NCBI GenBank assembly: GCA_949788275.1
Contig: OX460916.1
Location: forward strand, 2,418,001 to 2,482,000
DNA from: Weeksellaceae bacterium
Lineage (GTDB): Bacteria; Bacteroidota; Bacteroidia; Flavobacteriales; Weeksellaceae
Length of the DNA stretch: 64,000 nt
Direction of reading: 5' to 3'
Shown here: in pieces, positions 1 to 8,487 of the stretch
Numbering within the stretch: position 1 is the first letter of the stretch
How the letters are laid out: each line of letters starts with the position of its first letter
Program-made: the position numbers and the translations under genes
Notes under the pieces: generated by a model
What the model saw: the letters and a program-made list of their open reading frames with translations, nothing else
What the model was told of the DNA's origin: nothing
Database searches by the model: none

Positions 1-86
1 TCTTTGCTATTCAACGGGCGATGGAGCAAGAACCCCTGTTAAAAGTGACATTACCCAATTTAGTGGATGAAAAGTTATTAAAATAA
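1..86 (+). CDS. C-terminal end of an unidentified protein (partial)
   Basis: An open frame enters from the left edge in frame 3 and ends with TAA at 84-86. The last residues read QRAMEQEPLLKVTLPNLVDE followed by KLLK. The fragment is too short to assign to a family. It is followed directly by a strong hairpin with a T run, which supports a real gene end here. Confidence 0.6.
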   Translation, partial: FAIQRAMEQEPLLKVTLPNLVDEKLLK

Positions 87-93
87 AACCTTT

Positions 94-128
94 AAAAAGT
101 GCTTCAAATAATTGAAGCACTTTTTTTT
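94..128 (+). terminator. Intrinsic terminator
   Basis: Perfect 11-bp stem (97-107 pairs with 112-122), four-base loop, A-rich 5' side and a T run. It lies 10 bases after the stop of the partial gene. Confidence 0.85.
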
Positions 129-165
129 GCCCAATTATCTTCTAATCGGTATTGATATAATCATT

Positions 166-173
166 TATATTTG
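166..173 (+). promoter_or_regulatory. Candidate -7 box TATATTTG
   Basis: Matches the Bacteroidota -7 consensus TAnnTTTG and lies 22 bases before the ATG at 195. Its last three bases are the TTG that could be mistaken for an upstream start codon. No clear -33 TTG is present at the usual spacing. Confidence 0.5.
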
Positions 174-194
174 TGCTTTTATTCTTATTTCCAT

Positions 195-1277
195 ATGCAA
201 TCTAGAAAACACTTTCATACATTTGAGGCACTCCGATTCTTTGCTTGCTTTGCTGTATTTTTAGCCCATTTACCTTTTCCTTCAAATATTTTATTTAAAT
301 ATATTAAAGGTATAGGAAGCGCTGGTTTAATATTCTTTTTTGTATTGAGTGGTTTCTTAATTACGTACATCTCACTAATTGATAAAATTAACAATCGTTT
401 TACTCTTAAACGATTCTTTGGGAATCGGATGCTTCGTATTGTTCCCTTATTCTACTTAATGATATTGTTTGCCTTTATAATGAGTCATCTCCTTGATTTT
501 TTGTCCATTCCTACAAATGATGAAGGTTATCAACCAAATTGGCTTTTATCTTTATTGTTTTTGGAAAATTATCAAATGATGATAAAAAACGATTTTCCTG
601 ATGGAGCTCCACTTCGAGTAATGTGGTCTTTATGCATTGAATTACACTTCTACATATTGTGGGGAATTCTTTTTAATTTCTTATCGATAAAGAATATTAA
701 GACAATGCTTCATATCTCCATTTTAATAGGATTCTTTTCTCGCATTATCTATCATATTTACGATATTCCGACCATAGATGTAATCACTCACTTAGATTTA
801 ATAGGTCTTGGTAGTTTAGTAAGTTATTATTTAATCACAAAAGAAAGCCAGACACTTAAGTTAATCGGCAGCATTAGTTATACTCAACAACTTCTATTCC
901 TCGGCTTTACTTTTTTACTTGTAATTTTCTTTACACTAATCAATACTGCTCATTCAGAGATATATACTACTCCAATAACAGCTGTATGTTTAACAATTCT
1001 ACTTCTTTTTACTTTACCATTAAAAACACAGTTTAAAATAAATGATAATAGTCCATTTAGTAAACTAGGTGTATACGCGTATGGATTTTATCTTTTCCAT
1101 ACAATTGCTATAGGCGTATTACTTACGCTTTTTAAATATTTAGGTTTATCATTAGACAATATATTATTTGCTTCCGTTTTTATTTTTCTTTCCTTTTTTA
1201 TCTCCATTGTTTGTAGTGGTCTATCGTTTCATTATTATGAAAAACCTTTTTTAAAGCTTCGCAGATACTTTTTATAA
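195..1277 (+). CDS. Acyltransferase family 3 membrane protein
   Basis: This 360-residue integral membrane protein resembles OafA/YrhL-type acyltransferase-3 enzymes, which move acyl groups onto surface sugars or lipids. The N-terminus reads HTFEALRFFACFAVFLAHL, with the conserved first-helix His at about residue 25, followed by FFFVLSGFLITY near residue 55. About ten hydrophobic segments follow, and the length is normal for the family. I chose the ATG at 195 because the TTG at 171 falls inside a TAnnTTTG promoter box. It stands alone between a terminator and the pirin gene. The acceptor substrate cannot be told from sequence. Confidence is high for the family and low for the role. Confidence 0.85.
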   Translation: MQSRKHFHTFEALRFFACFAVFLAHLPFPSNILFKYIKGIGSAGLIFFFVLSGFLITYISLIDKINNRFTLKRFFGNRMLRIVPLFYLMILFAFIMSHLLDFLSIPTNDEGYQPNWLLSLLFLENYQMMIKNDFPDGAPLRVMWSLCIELHFYILWGILFNFLSIKNIKTMLHISILIGFFSRIIYHIYDIPTIDVITHLDLIGLGSLVSYYLITKESQTLKLIGSISYTQQLLFLGFTFLLVIFFTLINTAHSEIYTTPITAVCLTILLLFTLPLKTQFKINDNSPFSKLGVYAYGFYLFHTIAIGVLLTLFKYLGLSLDNILFASVFIFLSFFISIVCSGLSFHYYEKPFLKLRRYFL

Positions 1278-1353
1278 GGTTGAAACAATTTTGAGGTAAA
1301 GCTAGCCCAATACTTCTTATCCTACATCAAGGAGAACCAACTGGTTGGTGTTG

Positions 1354-1361
1354 TAAATTTG
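1354..1361 (+). promoter_or_regulatory. Candidate -7 box TAAATTTG
   Basis: A TAnnTTTG match 24 bases before the pirin ATG at 1386. The TTG at 1359 is part of this box and is therefore an unlikely start codon. Confidence 0.5.
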
Positions 1362-1385
1362 TATAACAATTTAAAACAGACAGCC

Positions 1386-2258
1386 ATGAATATTAAACCA
1401 ATTGAATTAATCGCAGCACCAAGAGAAGCTCACTTTGTAGGTGATGGATTTCGGGTACACAATTTTATTCCATCGGGTTATCATTTAGATATGCAACGAA
1501 TGGATCCATTTATCATGTTAGATTATAACTCAAAATTTCATTTTCCACCAACGGATACTCCAAAAGGTGTTGGTGTACACCCACACCGGGGGTTTGAAAC
1601 CGTAACGATTGCCTACGAGGGTAGCGTTGCTCACCATGATAGTAGTGGTGGTGGTGGAATCATTGGGCAAGGAGATGTTCAGTGGATGACCGCAGCTTCA
1701 GGCGTTCTTCATAAAGAATACCACGAGGAAGAGTTCAGTAAAAATGGAGGTATATTTCAGATGGTCCAGCTATGGGTTAATTTACCAGCCAAGGATAAAA
1801 TGTCGACACCTAAATACCAAGCCATCGAGCATGGTAGTATACCAACCGTCGAAGTACAAAATGGAATAGTTGAAGTCATTGCGGGTGAATACCAATCTAC
1901 CAAGGGGCGTGCATCAACTTTTAGTCCTGTACATATGTTAAATGTAAAATTAGATCCAAATGGGTATGGCGAATTTGCTTATCCAGCACATTACAACACC
2001 GCATTATTGGTCATTGAAGGTGAAATTATCGTTAACCATGAACAGCAGGTTGCTACGGATCATTTGGTTCTTTTTGAGAACAACGGGGAAGATTTTACGA
2101 TTCAAGCAACGAATAACGCGACTGTTTTAGTAATTAGTGGAGAGCCTTTAAATGAGCCGATTGCGGCCCATGGTCCCTTTGTAATGAATACGAAACAAGA
2201 ATTAATTGACGCATTCAATGATTTTAATAACGGGAAATTTGGTAAATTAGATGATTAA
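1386..2258 (+). CDS. Pirin family protein
   Basis: This bicupin of 290 residues belongs to the pirin family. The N-terminal cupin carries the metal-ligand pattern seen in pirins: HPH at residues 65-67 and H109-x-E111 in SGVLHKEYHEEE. Family members bind iron or a related metal; some act as quercetin dioxygenases or redox-linked regulators, but the substrate here is unknown. The HPHRGFET motif and the C-terminal segment ending in GPFVMNTKQEL are typical. The start at 1386 is preferred over an in-frame TTG at 1359 that overlaps a promoter box. A small GNAT gene follows 23 bases downstream, probably in the same transcript. Confidence 0.92.
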   Translation: MNIKPIELIAAPREAHFVGDGFRVHNFIPSGYHLDMQRMDPFIMLDYNSKFHFPPTDTPKGVGVHPHRGFETVTIAYEGSVAHHDSSGGGGIIGQGDVQWMTAASGVLHKEYHEEEFSKNGGIFQMVQLWVNLPAKDKMSTPKYQAIEHGSIPTVEVQNGIVEVIAGEYQSTKGRASTFSPVHMLNVKLDPNGYGEFAYPAHYNTALLVIEGEIIVNHEQQVATDHLVLFENNGEDFTIQATNNATVLVISGEPLNEPIAAHGPFVMNTKQELIDAFNDFNNGKFGKLDD

Positions 2259-2281
2259 CCCATATTAAAAAACGACAAATT

Positions 2282-2563
2282 ATGGATATTATTCAAGAAG
2301 ACGATACAAAAAAAGGGGCTTTTAAAGCTATAGAAGCAGGAAAAGAAGCGGGCGTTTTAAGTTATACTTGGGCAGGCAGTGATAAATTTATTATTGATAG
2401 CACCCATGTAGATGATGCTTATGGCGGACAAGGAGTCGGAAAAAAAATGGCGATGAAGGCAGTTGAATTTGCACGTGAGAAAAATGTAAAAATTATCCCA
2501 CTTTGCCCATTCGCAAAAGCACTTTTTGACAAGACCCCTGAATTAGCTGATGTAAAAGCGTAA
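2282..2563 (+). CDS. Small GNAT-family N-acetyltransferase (YidJ/COG2388 type)
   Basis: This 93-residue protein matches the short stand-alone GNAT class. It has a beta-rich N-terminal half and the acetyl-CoA loop YGGQGVGKKM at about residues 47-56, followed by a helix and the segment VKIIPLCPFAKALFDKTPE typical of this class. The acceptor is unknown for the family. It lies 23 bases after the pirin stop and ends at a strong terminator, so the two genes probably form a two-gene operon. Confidence 0.9.
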   Translation: MDIIQEDDTKKGAFKAIEAGKEAGVLSYTWAGSDKFIIDSTHVDDAYGGQGVGKKMAMKAVEFAREKNVKIIPLCPFAKALFDKTPELADVKA

Positions 2564-2570
2564 AATAAAT

Positions 2571-2613
2571 AAAAGGGGGCGATGTATAATTATTTACATC
2601 GCCCCTTTTTTAA
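2571..2613 (+). terminator. Intrinsic terminator after the pirin/GNAT genes
   Basis: A stem of about 16 bp (2571-2586 with 2595-2610, one G-T pair), loop of 8, GC-rich centre, A tract before and T tract after. It could work in both directions. Confidence 0.9.
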
Positions 2614-2987
2614 ATGAAATAGTTTAGGTTGGTTAAGAAAAATCCTTGGTTGGTTATATTAATTATATTTCACATTCCCTACTTGTGAGTTCTCCATCAA
2701 AAAAAGCTTTCAAATTCTTTTAATCAGATTATGTGTAGCGAGGGATAGTTATAAATTCTCTCTTATAAATAACGCGTTCTTCTTAACCGTTAATCAAATT
2801 AACTAAAAATATAAACATCAAAATTTTTCTCTTTCTCAAAATTCTTGAAATTTGAGAAAGTAGCTACCCAAAAAAAGAGTTAACCTCTTTTTTACAAATA
2901 AGTTAACTCTTTTTCAAAATGATATGTTTATGAGGGGAAAATTCCGATATTATAAAGAATTATGCCCTATTGATTTATTGTTTTTAA
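2614..2987. other. Convergent intergenic region with two hairpins, no gene
   Basis: I see no coding frame here. It lies between the + strand GNAT gene and the - strand ggt. It holds a perfect 10-bp inverted repeat (2831-2840 with 2851-2860) and, nearer ggt, a perfect 13-bp inverted repeat (2872-2884 with 2902-2914). Confidence 0.7.
2870..2914 (-). terminator. Likely terminator of ggt
   Basis: Perfect 13-bp stem with a 17-base loop; on the - strand it ends in a run of seven T. It is about 75 bases beyond the ggt stop. Confidence 0.65.
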
Positions 2988-4661
2988 TTAAAATCCTTCT
3001 GTTCTATCGTCACCACGATGATCCGCACCGGCTTGATAGGTTCCATCTGCATTCAATAATATCCCATTAACACGTCCATAAGTCGAACGTTCTTTCAAGG
3101 AATACCCTTTTAATTTTAATGTTTCACGAACATTTTCGTTAACGGCTTTAGGCTCTAAATCGATACGATCTGGTAACCATTGGTGATGAAAACGGGGAGC
3201 AGAAACTGCCTCTTGCATGGTCATATCAAATTCGATCACGTTTAAGATCGTTTGAAAAACCGATGTAATAATCGTTGATCCACCAGGTGTTCCCACTACC
3301 ATAAACAATTGATTATTTTTTTCAACAATGGTTGGCGACATAGAGCTTAACATTCTTTTATAAGGTTCTATAGCGTTGGCTTTTCCTCCTACTAAACCAT
3401 ACATGTTGGGAACACCAGGTTTAACCGAAAAATCGTCCATTTCATTATTCATAATAAAACCAGCACCACCAACAATAACAAGTGAGCCATAAGATCCATT
3501 TAATGTTGTTGTTGCAGAAACAGCATTTCCTTGTGCATCAACAATGGAATAATGCGTTGTTTCTTCCGATTCTTTCCCACTAAGTTCACCTGCTTTCACA
3601 GAGGCGCTCGGAGTTGCATTCGCAAATGAAAAATCGTTCATTCGCCCTACATTGTAATTCTGATTGAGTAATTGTTTTTGGGGAACATTGTAGAACGCGG
3701 GATCTCCAAGGTGTTCGGCACGATCAGCGTAGACTCTTCTTTCGGCTTCTACCATAACTTGAATAGTCGAATCCGCTTGAAAGCCCCATTGTTTTAAAGG
3801 AAATTTTTCGATCGATTGAAAAAGTGAAACTAAAGCAATACCGCCACTACTTGGTGGTGGCATAGAAATAACTTTATATCCTTTATAATTTCCAGAAACG
3901 GGTGTACGCCAAACGGCTTGATATTTTTTTAAATCTTCATGAGATATAATCCCGTTACCACGTTTCATTTCTTTCACGATTTGATTGGCGACTTTCCCTT
4001 CATAAAATCCTTTTCGTCCTTTTTTCTGAATCAGCTTAAGGGTCTTACCGAGGTCTTTTTGAATAAAAGTATCCCCTGCAACCCAAGTCGATTTTGCTGT
4101 AAAAGCATTCGCTACTTGGTTATATTTCTTAAAATCGGCGTGTTTCTTCGTCAATTCATTTGCTTGCATTGCCGTAATCGCATACCCGTTATTCGCTAAA
4201 TCGATCGCTGGCTGAACTAAATCTTTCCATGCTAATTGGCCATACTTTTCATGTGCCTTCACCATTCCATCTACTGTGCCAGGAATACCAGAAGCAAACT
4301 GACCATATAGACTAAGATCTGTAACTGCATCCCCATTTTTATCCCAATACATTTTCTCTGAAGCCTGAGAAGGGGCTGTTTCACGGTAATCCAATGCATC
4401 TACATTACCCTTTGCATCACGATAGATTAAGAATCCACCACCACCAATATTCCCCGCGTTTGGGTAAACCACCGCTAATGAAAACTCAACAGCAATAGCT
4501 GCATCAATTGCATTTCCTCCTTTCTTCAATATTTCGACACCTACTTTTGATGCTTCGGGATGTGCCGTGACCACTACGCCATTTTTATATGAGGTAGGGG
4601 TTTGTGCATTCATTTGCCCAGCAACAAAAAATGTAAAAATAAACACTGCTATTCTCTTCAT
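2988..4661 (-). CDS. ggt: Gamma-glutamyltransferase
   Basis: This 557-residue secreted enzyme cleaves or transfers the gamma-glutamyl group of glutathione and related compounds. It has a signal peptide (MKRIAVFIFTFFVAGQMNAQ) and the family motifs GGNAIDAAIA (48-57) and GNIGGGGFLIY (70-80). The autoprocessing nucleophile is Thr368 in EETTHYSIVD, where the precursor is cut into large and small subunits. The small subunit also has the oxyanion region MSSMSPT near residue 440. Length is normal. A TAnnTTTG box (TATTTTTG) lies 18 bases upstream of the start. It is likely periplasmic, supplying cysteine and glutamate. It is a single gene, divergent from the carotenoid operon. Confidence 0.95.
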   Translation of the reverse strand: MKRIAVFIFTFFVAGQMNAQTPTSYKNGVVVTAHPEASKVGVEILKKGGNAIDAAIAVEFSLAVVYPNAGNIGGGGFLIYRDAKGNVDALDYRETAPSQASEKMYWDKNGDAVTDLSLYGQFASGIPGTVDGMVKAHEKYGQLAWKDLVQPAIDLANNGYAITAMQANELTKKHADFKKYNQVANAFTAKSTWVAGDTFIQKDLGKTLKLIQKKGRKGFYEGKVANQIVKEMKRGNGIISHEDLKKYQAVWRTPVSGNYKGYKVISMPPPSSGGIALVSLFQSIEKFPLKQWGFQADSTIQVMVEAERRVYADRAEHLGDPAFYNVPQKQLLNQNYNVGRMNDFSFANATPSASVKAGELSGKESEETTHYSIVDAQGNAVSATTTLNGSYGSLVIVGGAGFIMNNEMDDFSVKPGVPNMYGLVGGKANAIEPYKRMLSSMSPTIVEKNNQLFMVVGTPGGSTIITSVFQTILNVIEFDMTMQEAVSAPRFHHQWLPDRIDLEPKAVNENVRETLKLKGYSLKERSTYGRVNGILLNADGTYQAGADHRGDDRTEGF

Positions 4662-4678
4662 GAATTGTTATTTAAACA

Positions 4679-4686
4679 CAAAAATA
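4679..4686 (-). promoter_or_regulatory. Candidate -7 box of ggt
   Basis: TATTTTTG on the - strand, matching TAnnTTTG, 18 bases before the ggt ATG. Confidence 0.5.
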
Positions 4687-4948
4687 CCAAACCTTTTACA
4701 TTTTCACTTAGTAGAACAAGATTATGTTTTAGGAATTTATGCAGGGATTAATCTATAATTTCTCATTCGTTTTTTTAATCCATTACAATAGGTTCGTGGT
4801 TAGGATAACACACCCATGTTTTCTATATATCATTTTTTTAAAACTATGAAAAATTCTTGTCTAATGATACGATTCTAACAACCATTGAATCCGCAATAGA
4901 AAAGGCATATGGTATTAAACAATACCTAACATGAACTATTTTAGGATT

Positions 4949-4983
4949 AAAATATACTTTATATCAAAATAATAGTATATTTT
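4949..4983 (+). promoter_or_regulatory. Inverted repeat over the probable marR-crt promoter
   Basis: Arms AAAATATACT (4949-4958) and AGTATATTTT (4974-4983) are perfect 10-bp complements separated by 15 bases, ending 20 bases before the marR start. The right arm contains TATATTTT, one base off the -7 consensus TAnnTTTG. A regulator bound here would cover the promoter, which fits autoregulation by the MarR protein. This is inference; AT-rich sequence gives such repeats by chance more often. Confidence 0.4.
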
Positions 4984-5003
4984 TACACCAAATAATCCGC
5001 CAT

Positions 5004-5678
5004 ATGAATTATCGTTTACTCGAAGAAGTCATCCATCTAATGGAAAACTTTGAAAAGGATACCCCAACAGGACCCTATTCAGGAAGTGTAGAAGGCTTTA
5101 AGAAATGGGTATACAGGAAGATTTCGTTGGAAAATTCAACGATAGAAGAACCATCTTGGGATGGAAAGGAAAACGGACGAAGTCCAGATAGCACCATTAA
5201 TACACTTTTAATCCATATGAATAACTATGCGAAAACCTTTTCAAAGTCGGCCATAGAAAATTCTGATTTTTCGACACAAGAAGAGTTTATATTCTTAATT
5301 AACCTGAAGGCCTATGGAGCGATGAGCAAGATGGCTTTGATTCGAAAAAATATTCAAGATAAGCCAACCGGTATACAAATCATTAATCGCTTATTGAAGC
5401 AAGAATGGGTAATTCAGCGAGATTCGGAAATTGATAAACGAAGTAAAATAGTTTCTATCACTGAAAAAGGATTAATGGTATTGGATGCACAAATGGATAA
5501 AATAAGAATGGCGACTAGACTTGTCACGGGTGATTTAACAACGCTCGAAAAAATGGAGTTAATTAAATTATTAACCAAGTTGGAGAATTTTCACCAACCA
5601 ATTTATGAACAGAATTTAAAGTCGGCAAACTTGCTTGATGTTGTCAACTCAACCTACTCACCTTCTAAAATTGACTAA
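5004..5678 (+). CDS. MarR-family transcriptional regulator of the carotenoid operon
   Basis: This 224-residue protein has a winged helix-turn-helix of MarR type. A helical N-terminal region precedes the DNA-binding part, roughly residues 95-165, including YGAMSKMALIRKNI, GIQIINRLLKQEWVIQRDSEIDKRS (wing with the D-x-R-S signature) and VSITEKG. Flavobacterial carotenoid clusters often begin with such a gene. It is followed by crtI after a single base, so it is the first gene of the operon and probably controls it. An inverted repeat at 4949-4983 is a candidate autoregulatory site. The ligand is unknown. Confidence 0.85.
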   Translation: MNYRLLEEVIHLMENFEKDTPTGPYSGSVEGFKKWVYRKISLENSTIEEPSWDGKENGRSPDSTINTLLIHMNNYAKTFSKSAIENSDFSTQEEFIFLINLKAYGAMSKMALIRKNIQDKPTGIQIINRLLKQEWVIQRDSEIDKRSKIVSITEKGLMVLDAQMDKIRMATRLVTGDLTTLEKMELIKLLTKLENFHQPIYEQNLKSANLLDVVNSTYSPSKID

Positions 5679-5679
5679 G

Positions 5680-7176
5680 ATGCAAAAAAAAATAGCCATT
5701 ATAGGCGCAGGTTTCTCGGGGATATCGGCTGCGGCATATGCTGCTGCGGCAGGCCATAAAGTTGATGTGTATGAAAAAAACGATCGTTTAGGTGGTAGAG
5801 CCCGCCAATTTAAAACGGAAAACGGTTTTACTTTCGACATGGGACCAAGTTGGTATTGGATGCCTGACATTATAGAAAAATTCTTTCAGGATTTTGGCGT
5901 TTCATCGCATGATTATTATCCGTTAATTCCATTGAATCCCCAATTCGAAATGGTCTTTGACGATGAGGTTATTGCGATTCCCGAAGATTACGAAGACCTG
6001 AAGATTTTGTTTGAAATTATAGAAGGAGGCGCAGGAAAAAAACTGGATCGCTTTATGGCTGAAGCGCAGTACAAATACGAAGTGGGTATGCAAGATTTTG
6101 TTCAAAAACCCTGTCATTCATGGTTTGAATTTGTTTCCTTGAAGATTGCTAAAAGTGCACTAAAACTTGATTTACTAACCAATTTTCAAAAGCATGTACG
6201 CCATTACTTTTCAAATCCAAAATTGATTGCTCTCATGGAATTTCCAGTTATTTTCTTGGGTGCAATGCCCGAAGACATTCCTGCGCTGTATAGTTTAATG
6301 AATTATGGAGGTTATAAACTAGGAACCTGGTACCCGATGGGTGGATTTATTTCTGTAGTGAATGCCATGGTGGATGTTGCCGAACGTCAAGGCGCTGTTT
6401 TTCATACCAAAGCCAATGTTGAAAAAATTGATGTGGTTGGCCATGTTGCCGATAGCATCACTGTAAATGGTGAGATTATTTTGGTGGATGCCTTAATTGC
6501 TTCATCCGATTATCACCATACAGAGGCCAAGTTGTTAGCAAAAGAATACCGTAATTATACCGAAGATTATTGGGAGAGCAGAACATTTGCACCCTCTTGT
6601 TTAATTTTCTACTTAGGTATTTCTGACAAGATTCCCCATTTAACCCATCACACCTTATTTTTTGAACACGATTTAAAAATCCATTCCAATGAAATTTATA
6701 AAACGAAAGAGTGGCCAAGCAAACCTTTGTTTTATGTCTGTTGTCCATCCCAAACAGATCCTGATGTAGCTCCGGAAGGCCAGGAAAATCTATTTTTATT
6801 AATGCCCATTGCCACGGGCATTGAAGACAATGAAAATCTACGTGAACATTACTTTTTAGAAATGATTTCACGGCTAGAACAACATACATCAACATCGCAT
6901 TTGATTGATAAAATAATCTATAAGAAAAGTTATTGCCTGAACGATTTTGTAGCAGATTACAATGCGTACCAAGGAAATGCTTATGGGTTAGCCAATACCC
7001 TTTCGCAAACGGCGGTTCTAAAGCCGACTATTCGAAATAAAAAAGTGAAGAATTTATATTATACCGGGCAATTAACTGTACCCGGCCCTGGTGTTCCCCC
7101 ATCGATTATATCGGGTAAAATTGTTGCCAACGAAATCAATCAATTAAAATCCATGCGCTATGAAACAACTATTTGA
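5680..7176 (+). CDS. crtI: Phytoene desaturase CrtI
   Basis: This 498-residue FAD-dependent desaturase turns phytoene into lycopene. The N-terminal dinucleotide-binding motif is GAGFSG (residues 9-14) in KKIAIIGAGFSGISAAAYA, followed by the acidic end of the second strand (VYEKNDRLGGRA). The C-terminus has the CrtI signature region NLYYTGQLTVPGPGVPPSIISG. Length is normal. The ATG at 5680 sits one base after the marR stop; an in-frame TTG at 5635 would overlap marR and add unrelated residues. The 3' end overlaps crtB by 17 bases, suggesting coupled translation. Confidence 0.96.
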   Translation: MQKKIAIIGAGFSGISAAAYAAAAGHKVDVYEKNDRLGGRARQFKTENGFTFDMGPSWYWMPDIIEKFFQDFGVSSHDYYPLIPLNPQFEMVFDDEVIAIPEDYEDLKILFEIIEGGAGKKLDRFMAEAQYKYEVGMQDFVQKPCHSWFEFVSLKIAKSALKLDLLTNFQKHVRHYFSNPKLIALMEFPVIFLGAMPEDIPALYSLMNYGGYKLGTWYPMGGFISVVNAMVDVAERQGAVFHTKANVEKIDVVGHVADSITVNGEIILVDALIASSDYHHTEAKLLAKEYRNYTEDYWESRTFAPSCLIFYLGISDKIPHLTHHTLFFEHDLKIHSNEIYKTKEWPSKPLFYVCCPSQTDPDVAPEGQENLFLLMPIATGIEDNENLREHYFLEMISRLEQHTSTSHLIDKIIYKKSYCLNDFVADYNAYQGNAYGLANTLSQTAVLKPTIRNKKVKNLYYTGQLTVPGPGVPPSIISGKIVANEINQLKSMRYETTI

Positions 7177-7996
7177 TGAACTATCATTCCAGATCAGTAA
7201 AGCGACGACTAAAAAATACAGCACGAGCTTCTCTTTAGGTATACTCGCATTGGATGCAAAAATTCGTCCTGCCATTTATGCCATTTATGGATATGTCCGT
7301 TTAGCCGATGAGATTGTGGATAGCTTCCACGGCTACAACAAGGAAGAGTTAATGCGCCGATTACGTTTACAAACGACCCAAGCCATTGAAGAAGGAATCG
7401 CTATAAACCCCATTTTACACTCGTTTCAAGATACTGTGAATACCTATAAGATCGATTGGAATCTAATCGATACTTTTCTAAAGAGTATGGAAATGGATTT
7501 ACAGAAAGTGAATTATAACGATCATCTTTATCAAGAATACATCTTAGGATCGGCAGAAGTGGTGGGCTTAATGTGTTTACAGGTTTTTGTGAACGGGGAT
7601 AAACAAGAATATGAACGACTTAAATATTCGGCCAGGCAATTGGGATCGGCCTTTCAAAAAGTAAATTTCTTACGCGATCTTAAAGACGATTACGAAGTTT
7701 TAGGAAGAACCTATTTCCCAAACGTGGATATGAAGACCTTTAATACAGTCGTTAAAAAGGAAATTGAAACGGAAATCGATAGAGAATTTAAAGAAGCACT
7801 CGTTGGGATTAAGACTTTACCGATAACTGCCCGTTTCGGTGTTTATTTAGCCTATACCTATTATATATCGTTATTTAAAAAAATTAAAAAAACAGCTGCA
7901 CACGAAATTATTAATGAACGTATTCGCATTAACAATGGACAAAAACTATCGTTGATGATGAGTAGTTATTTACAATTTAAAATAGCGAAACTATGA
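7160..7996 (+). CDS. crtB: Phytoene synthase CrtB
   Basis: This 278-residue squalene/phytoene synthase-type enzyme condenses two geranylgeranyl diphosphates to phytoene. Both Mg-binding aspartate motifs are visible: DEIVD at residues 50-54 and DLKDD at 173-177 within NFLRDLKDDYEVLGRTYFP. It overlaps crtI upstream by 17 bases and the next gene by ATGA, so expression is likely stoichiometric and coupled. Length is normal for the short flavobacterial form. Confidence 0.96.
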   Translation: MKQLFDELSFQISKATTKKYSTSFSLGILALDAKIRPAIYAIYGYVRLADEIVDSFHGYNKEELMRRLRLQTTQAIEEGIAINPILHSFQDTVNTYKIDWNLIDTFLKSMEMDLQKVNYNDHLYQEYILGSAEVVGLMCLQVFVNGDKQEYERLKYSARQLGSAFQKVNFLRDLKDDYEVLGRTYFPNVDMKTFNTVVKKEIETEIDREFKEALVGIKTLPITARFGVYLAYTYYISLFKKIKKTAAHEIINERIRINNGQKLSLMMSSYLQFKIAKL

Positions 7997-8487
7997 AGAT
8001 GATTCTCTTTTATCTGTTTTTCATTCCATGTATTCCATTAGCCGCCAAAAGTATGGATATTCATCAGGTGAGGGAAAATTACCCCTTAGCTGTCGACAAT
8101 AAAAAGATATGCAAAACGACCCTCAATGCGTTAATTCACATGCCTCAATCGGCCATTGTTATGGTTTATTTAGGGGCCTATCAAGCCATGTTAGCAAAAC
8201 ACCTTTTCAATCCGATAGAAAAATTAAACAGTTTTTCGAAAGGTAAAAAGAACATTGAAAAAGCCGTCACTATGGCACCAAACAGTCTTGAGGTTCGCTT
8301 TATTCGTTTAAGTATTCAGGCGAATAGTCCACGAATACTGAACTATAGATCGGCTATTGAAGTCGATAAAAATTATGTTATCAAGGGCTTTTCATCTATA
8401 GAGAATAATCACCTAAAAACCCTTGTTCAAGAACTTTCGAAATCGAGTACTTTATTCACCCCCGATGAAAAAAAACAACTAAAATGA
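7993..8487 (+). CDS. Uncharacterised exported protein of the carotenoid operon
   Basis: I do not recognise a named family. The 164-residue product has a signal peptide (MKMILFYLFFIPCIPLAAKS), so it is likely periplasmic. The mature part is helical, with segments such as SAIVMVYLGAYQAMLAKH and KKNIEKAVTMAPNSLEVRFIRL that look like one or two TPR-type helical hairpins. It starts in the ATGA overlapping the crtB stop and its own stop overlaps the next start in the same way. This placement inside the operon suggests a role in carotenoid synthesis, delivery to the envelope or enzyme assembly, but no function is shown. Confidence 0.8.
   Translation: MKMILFYLFFIPCIPLAAKSMDIHQVRENYPLAVDNKKICKTTLNALIHMPQSAIVMVYLGAYQAMLAKHLFNPIEKLNSFSKGKKNIEKAVTMAPNSLEVRFIRLSIQANSPRILNYRSAIEVDKNYVIKGFSSIENNHLKTLVQELSKSSTLFTPDEKKQLK

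Larger units (their letters stand above)
4662..5003. other. Divergent promoter region between ggt and the carotenoid operon
   Basis: No gene is seen in these 342 bases. It contains the ggt -7 box at one end and, at the other, an inverted repeat at 4949-4983 covering the probable promoter of the marR-crt operon. Confidence 0.6.

Noticed and set aside
3939-4758. Open frames antisense to or upstream of ggt
   Set aside because: They overlap a confident coding gene or its promoter and have no recognisable content.
5635-5679. Upstream TTG start for crtI
   Set aside because: It would overlap marR and precede the normal MQKKIAIIGAGFSG start by an unrelated stretch.
6476-6895. 139-codon frame antisense to crtI
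   Set aside because: Fully inside crtI, whose motifs are clear; cysteine- and tryptophan-rich composition is typical of a shadow frame.
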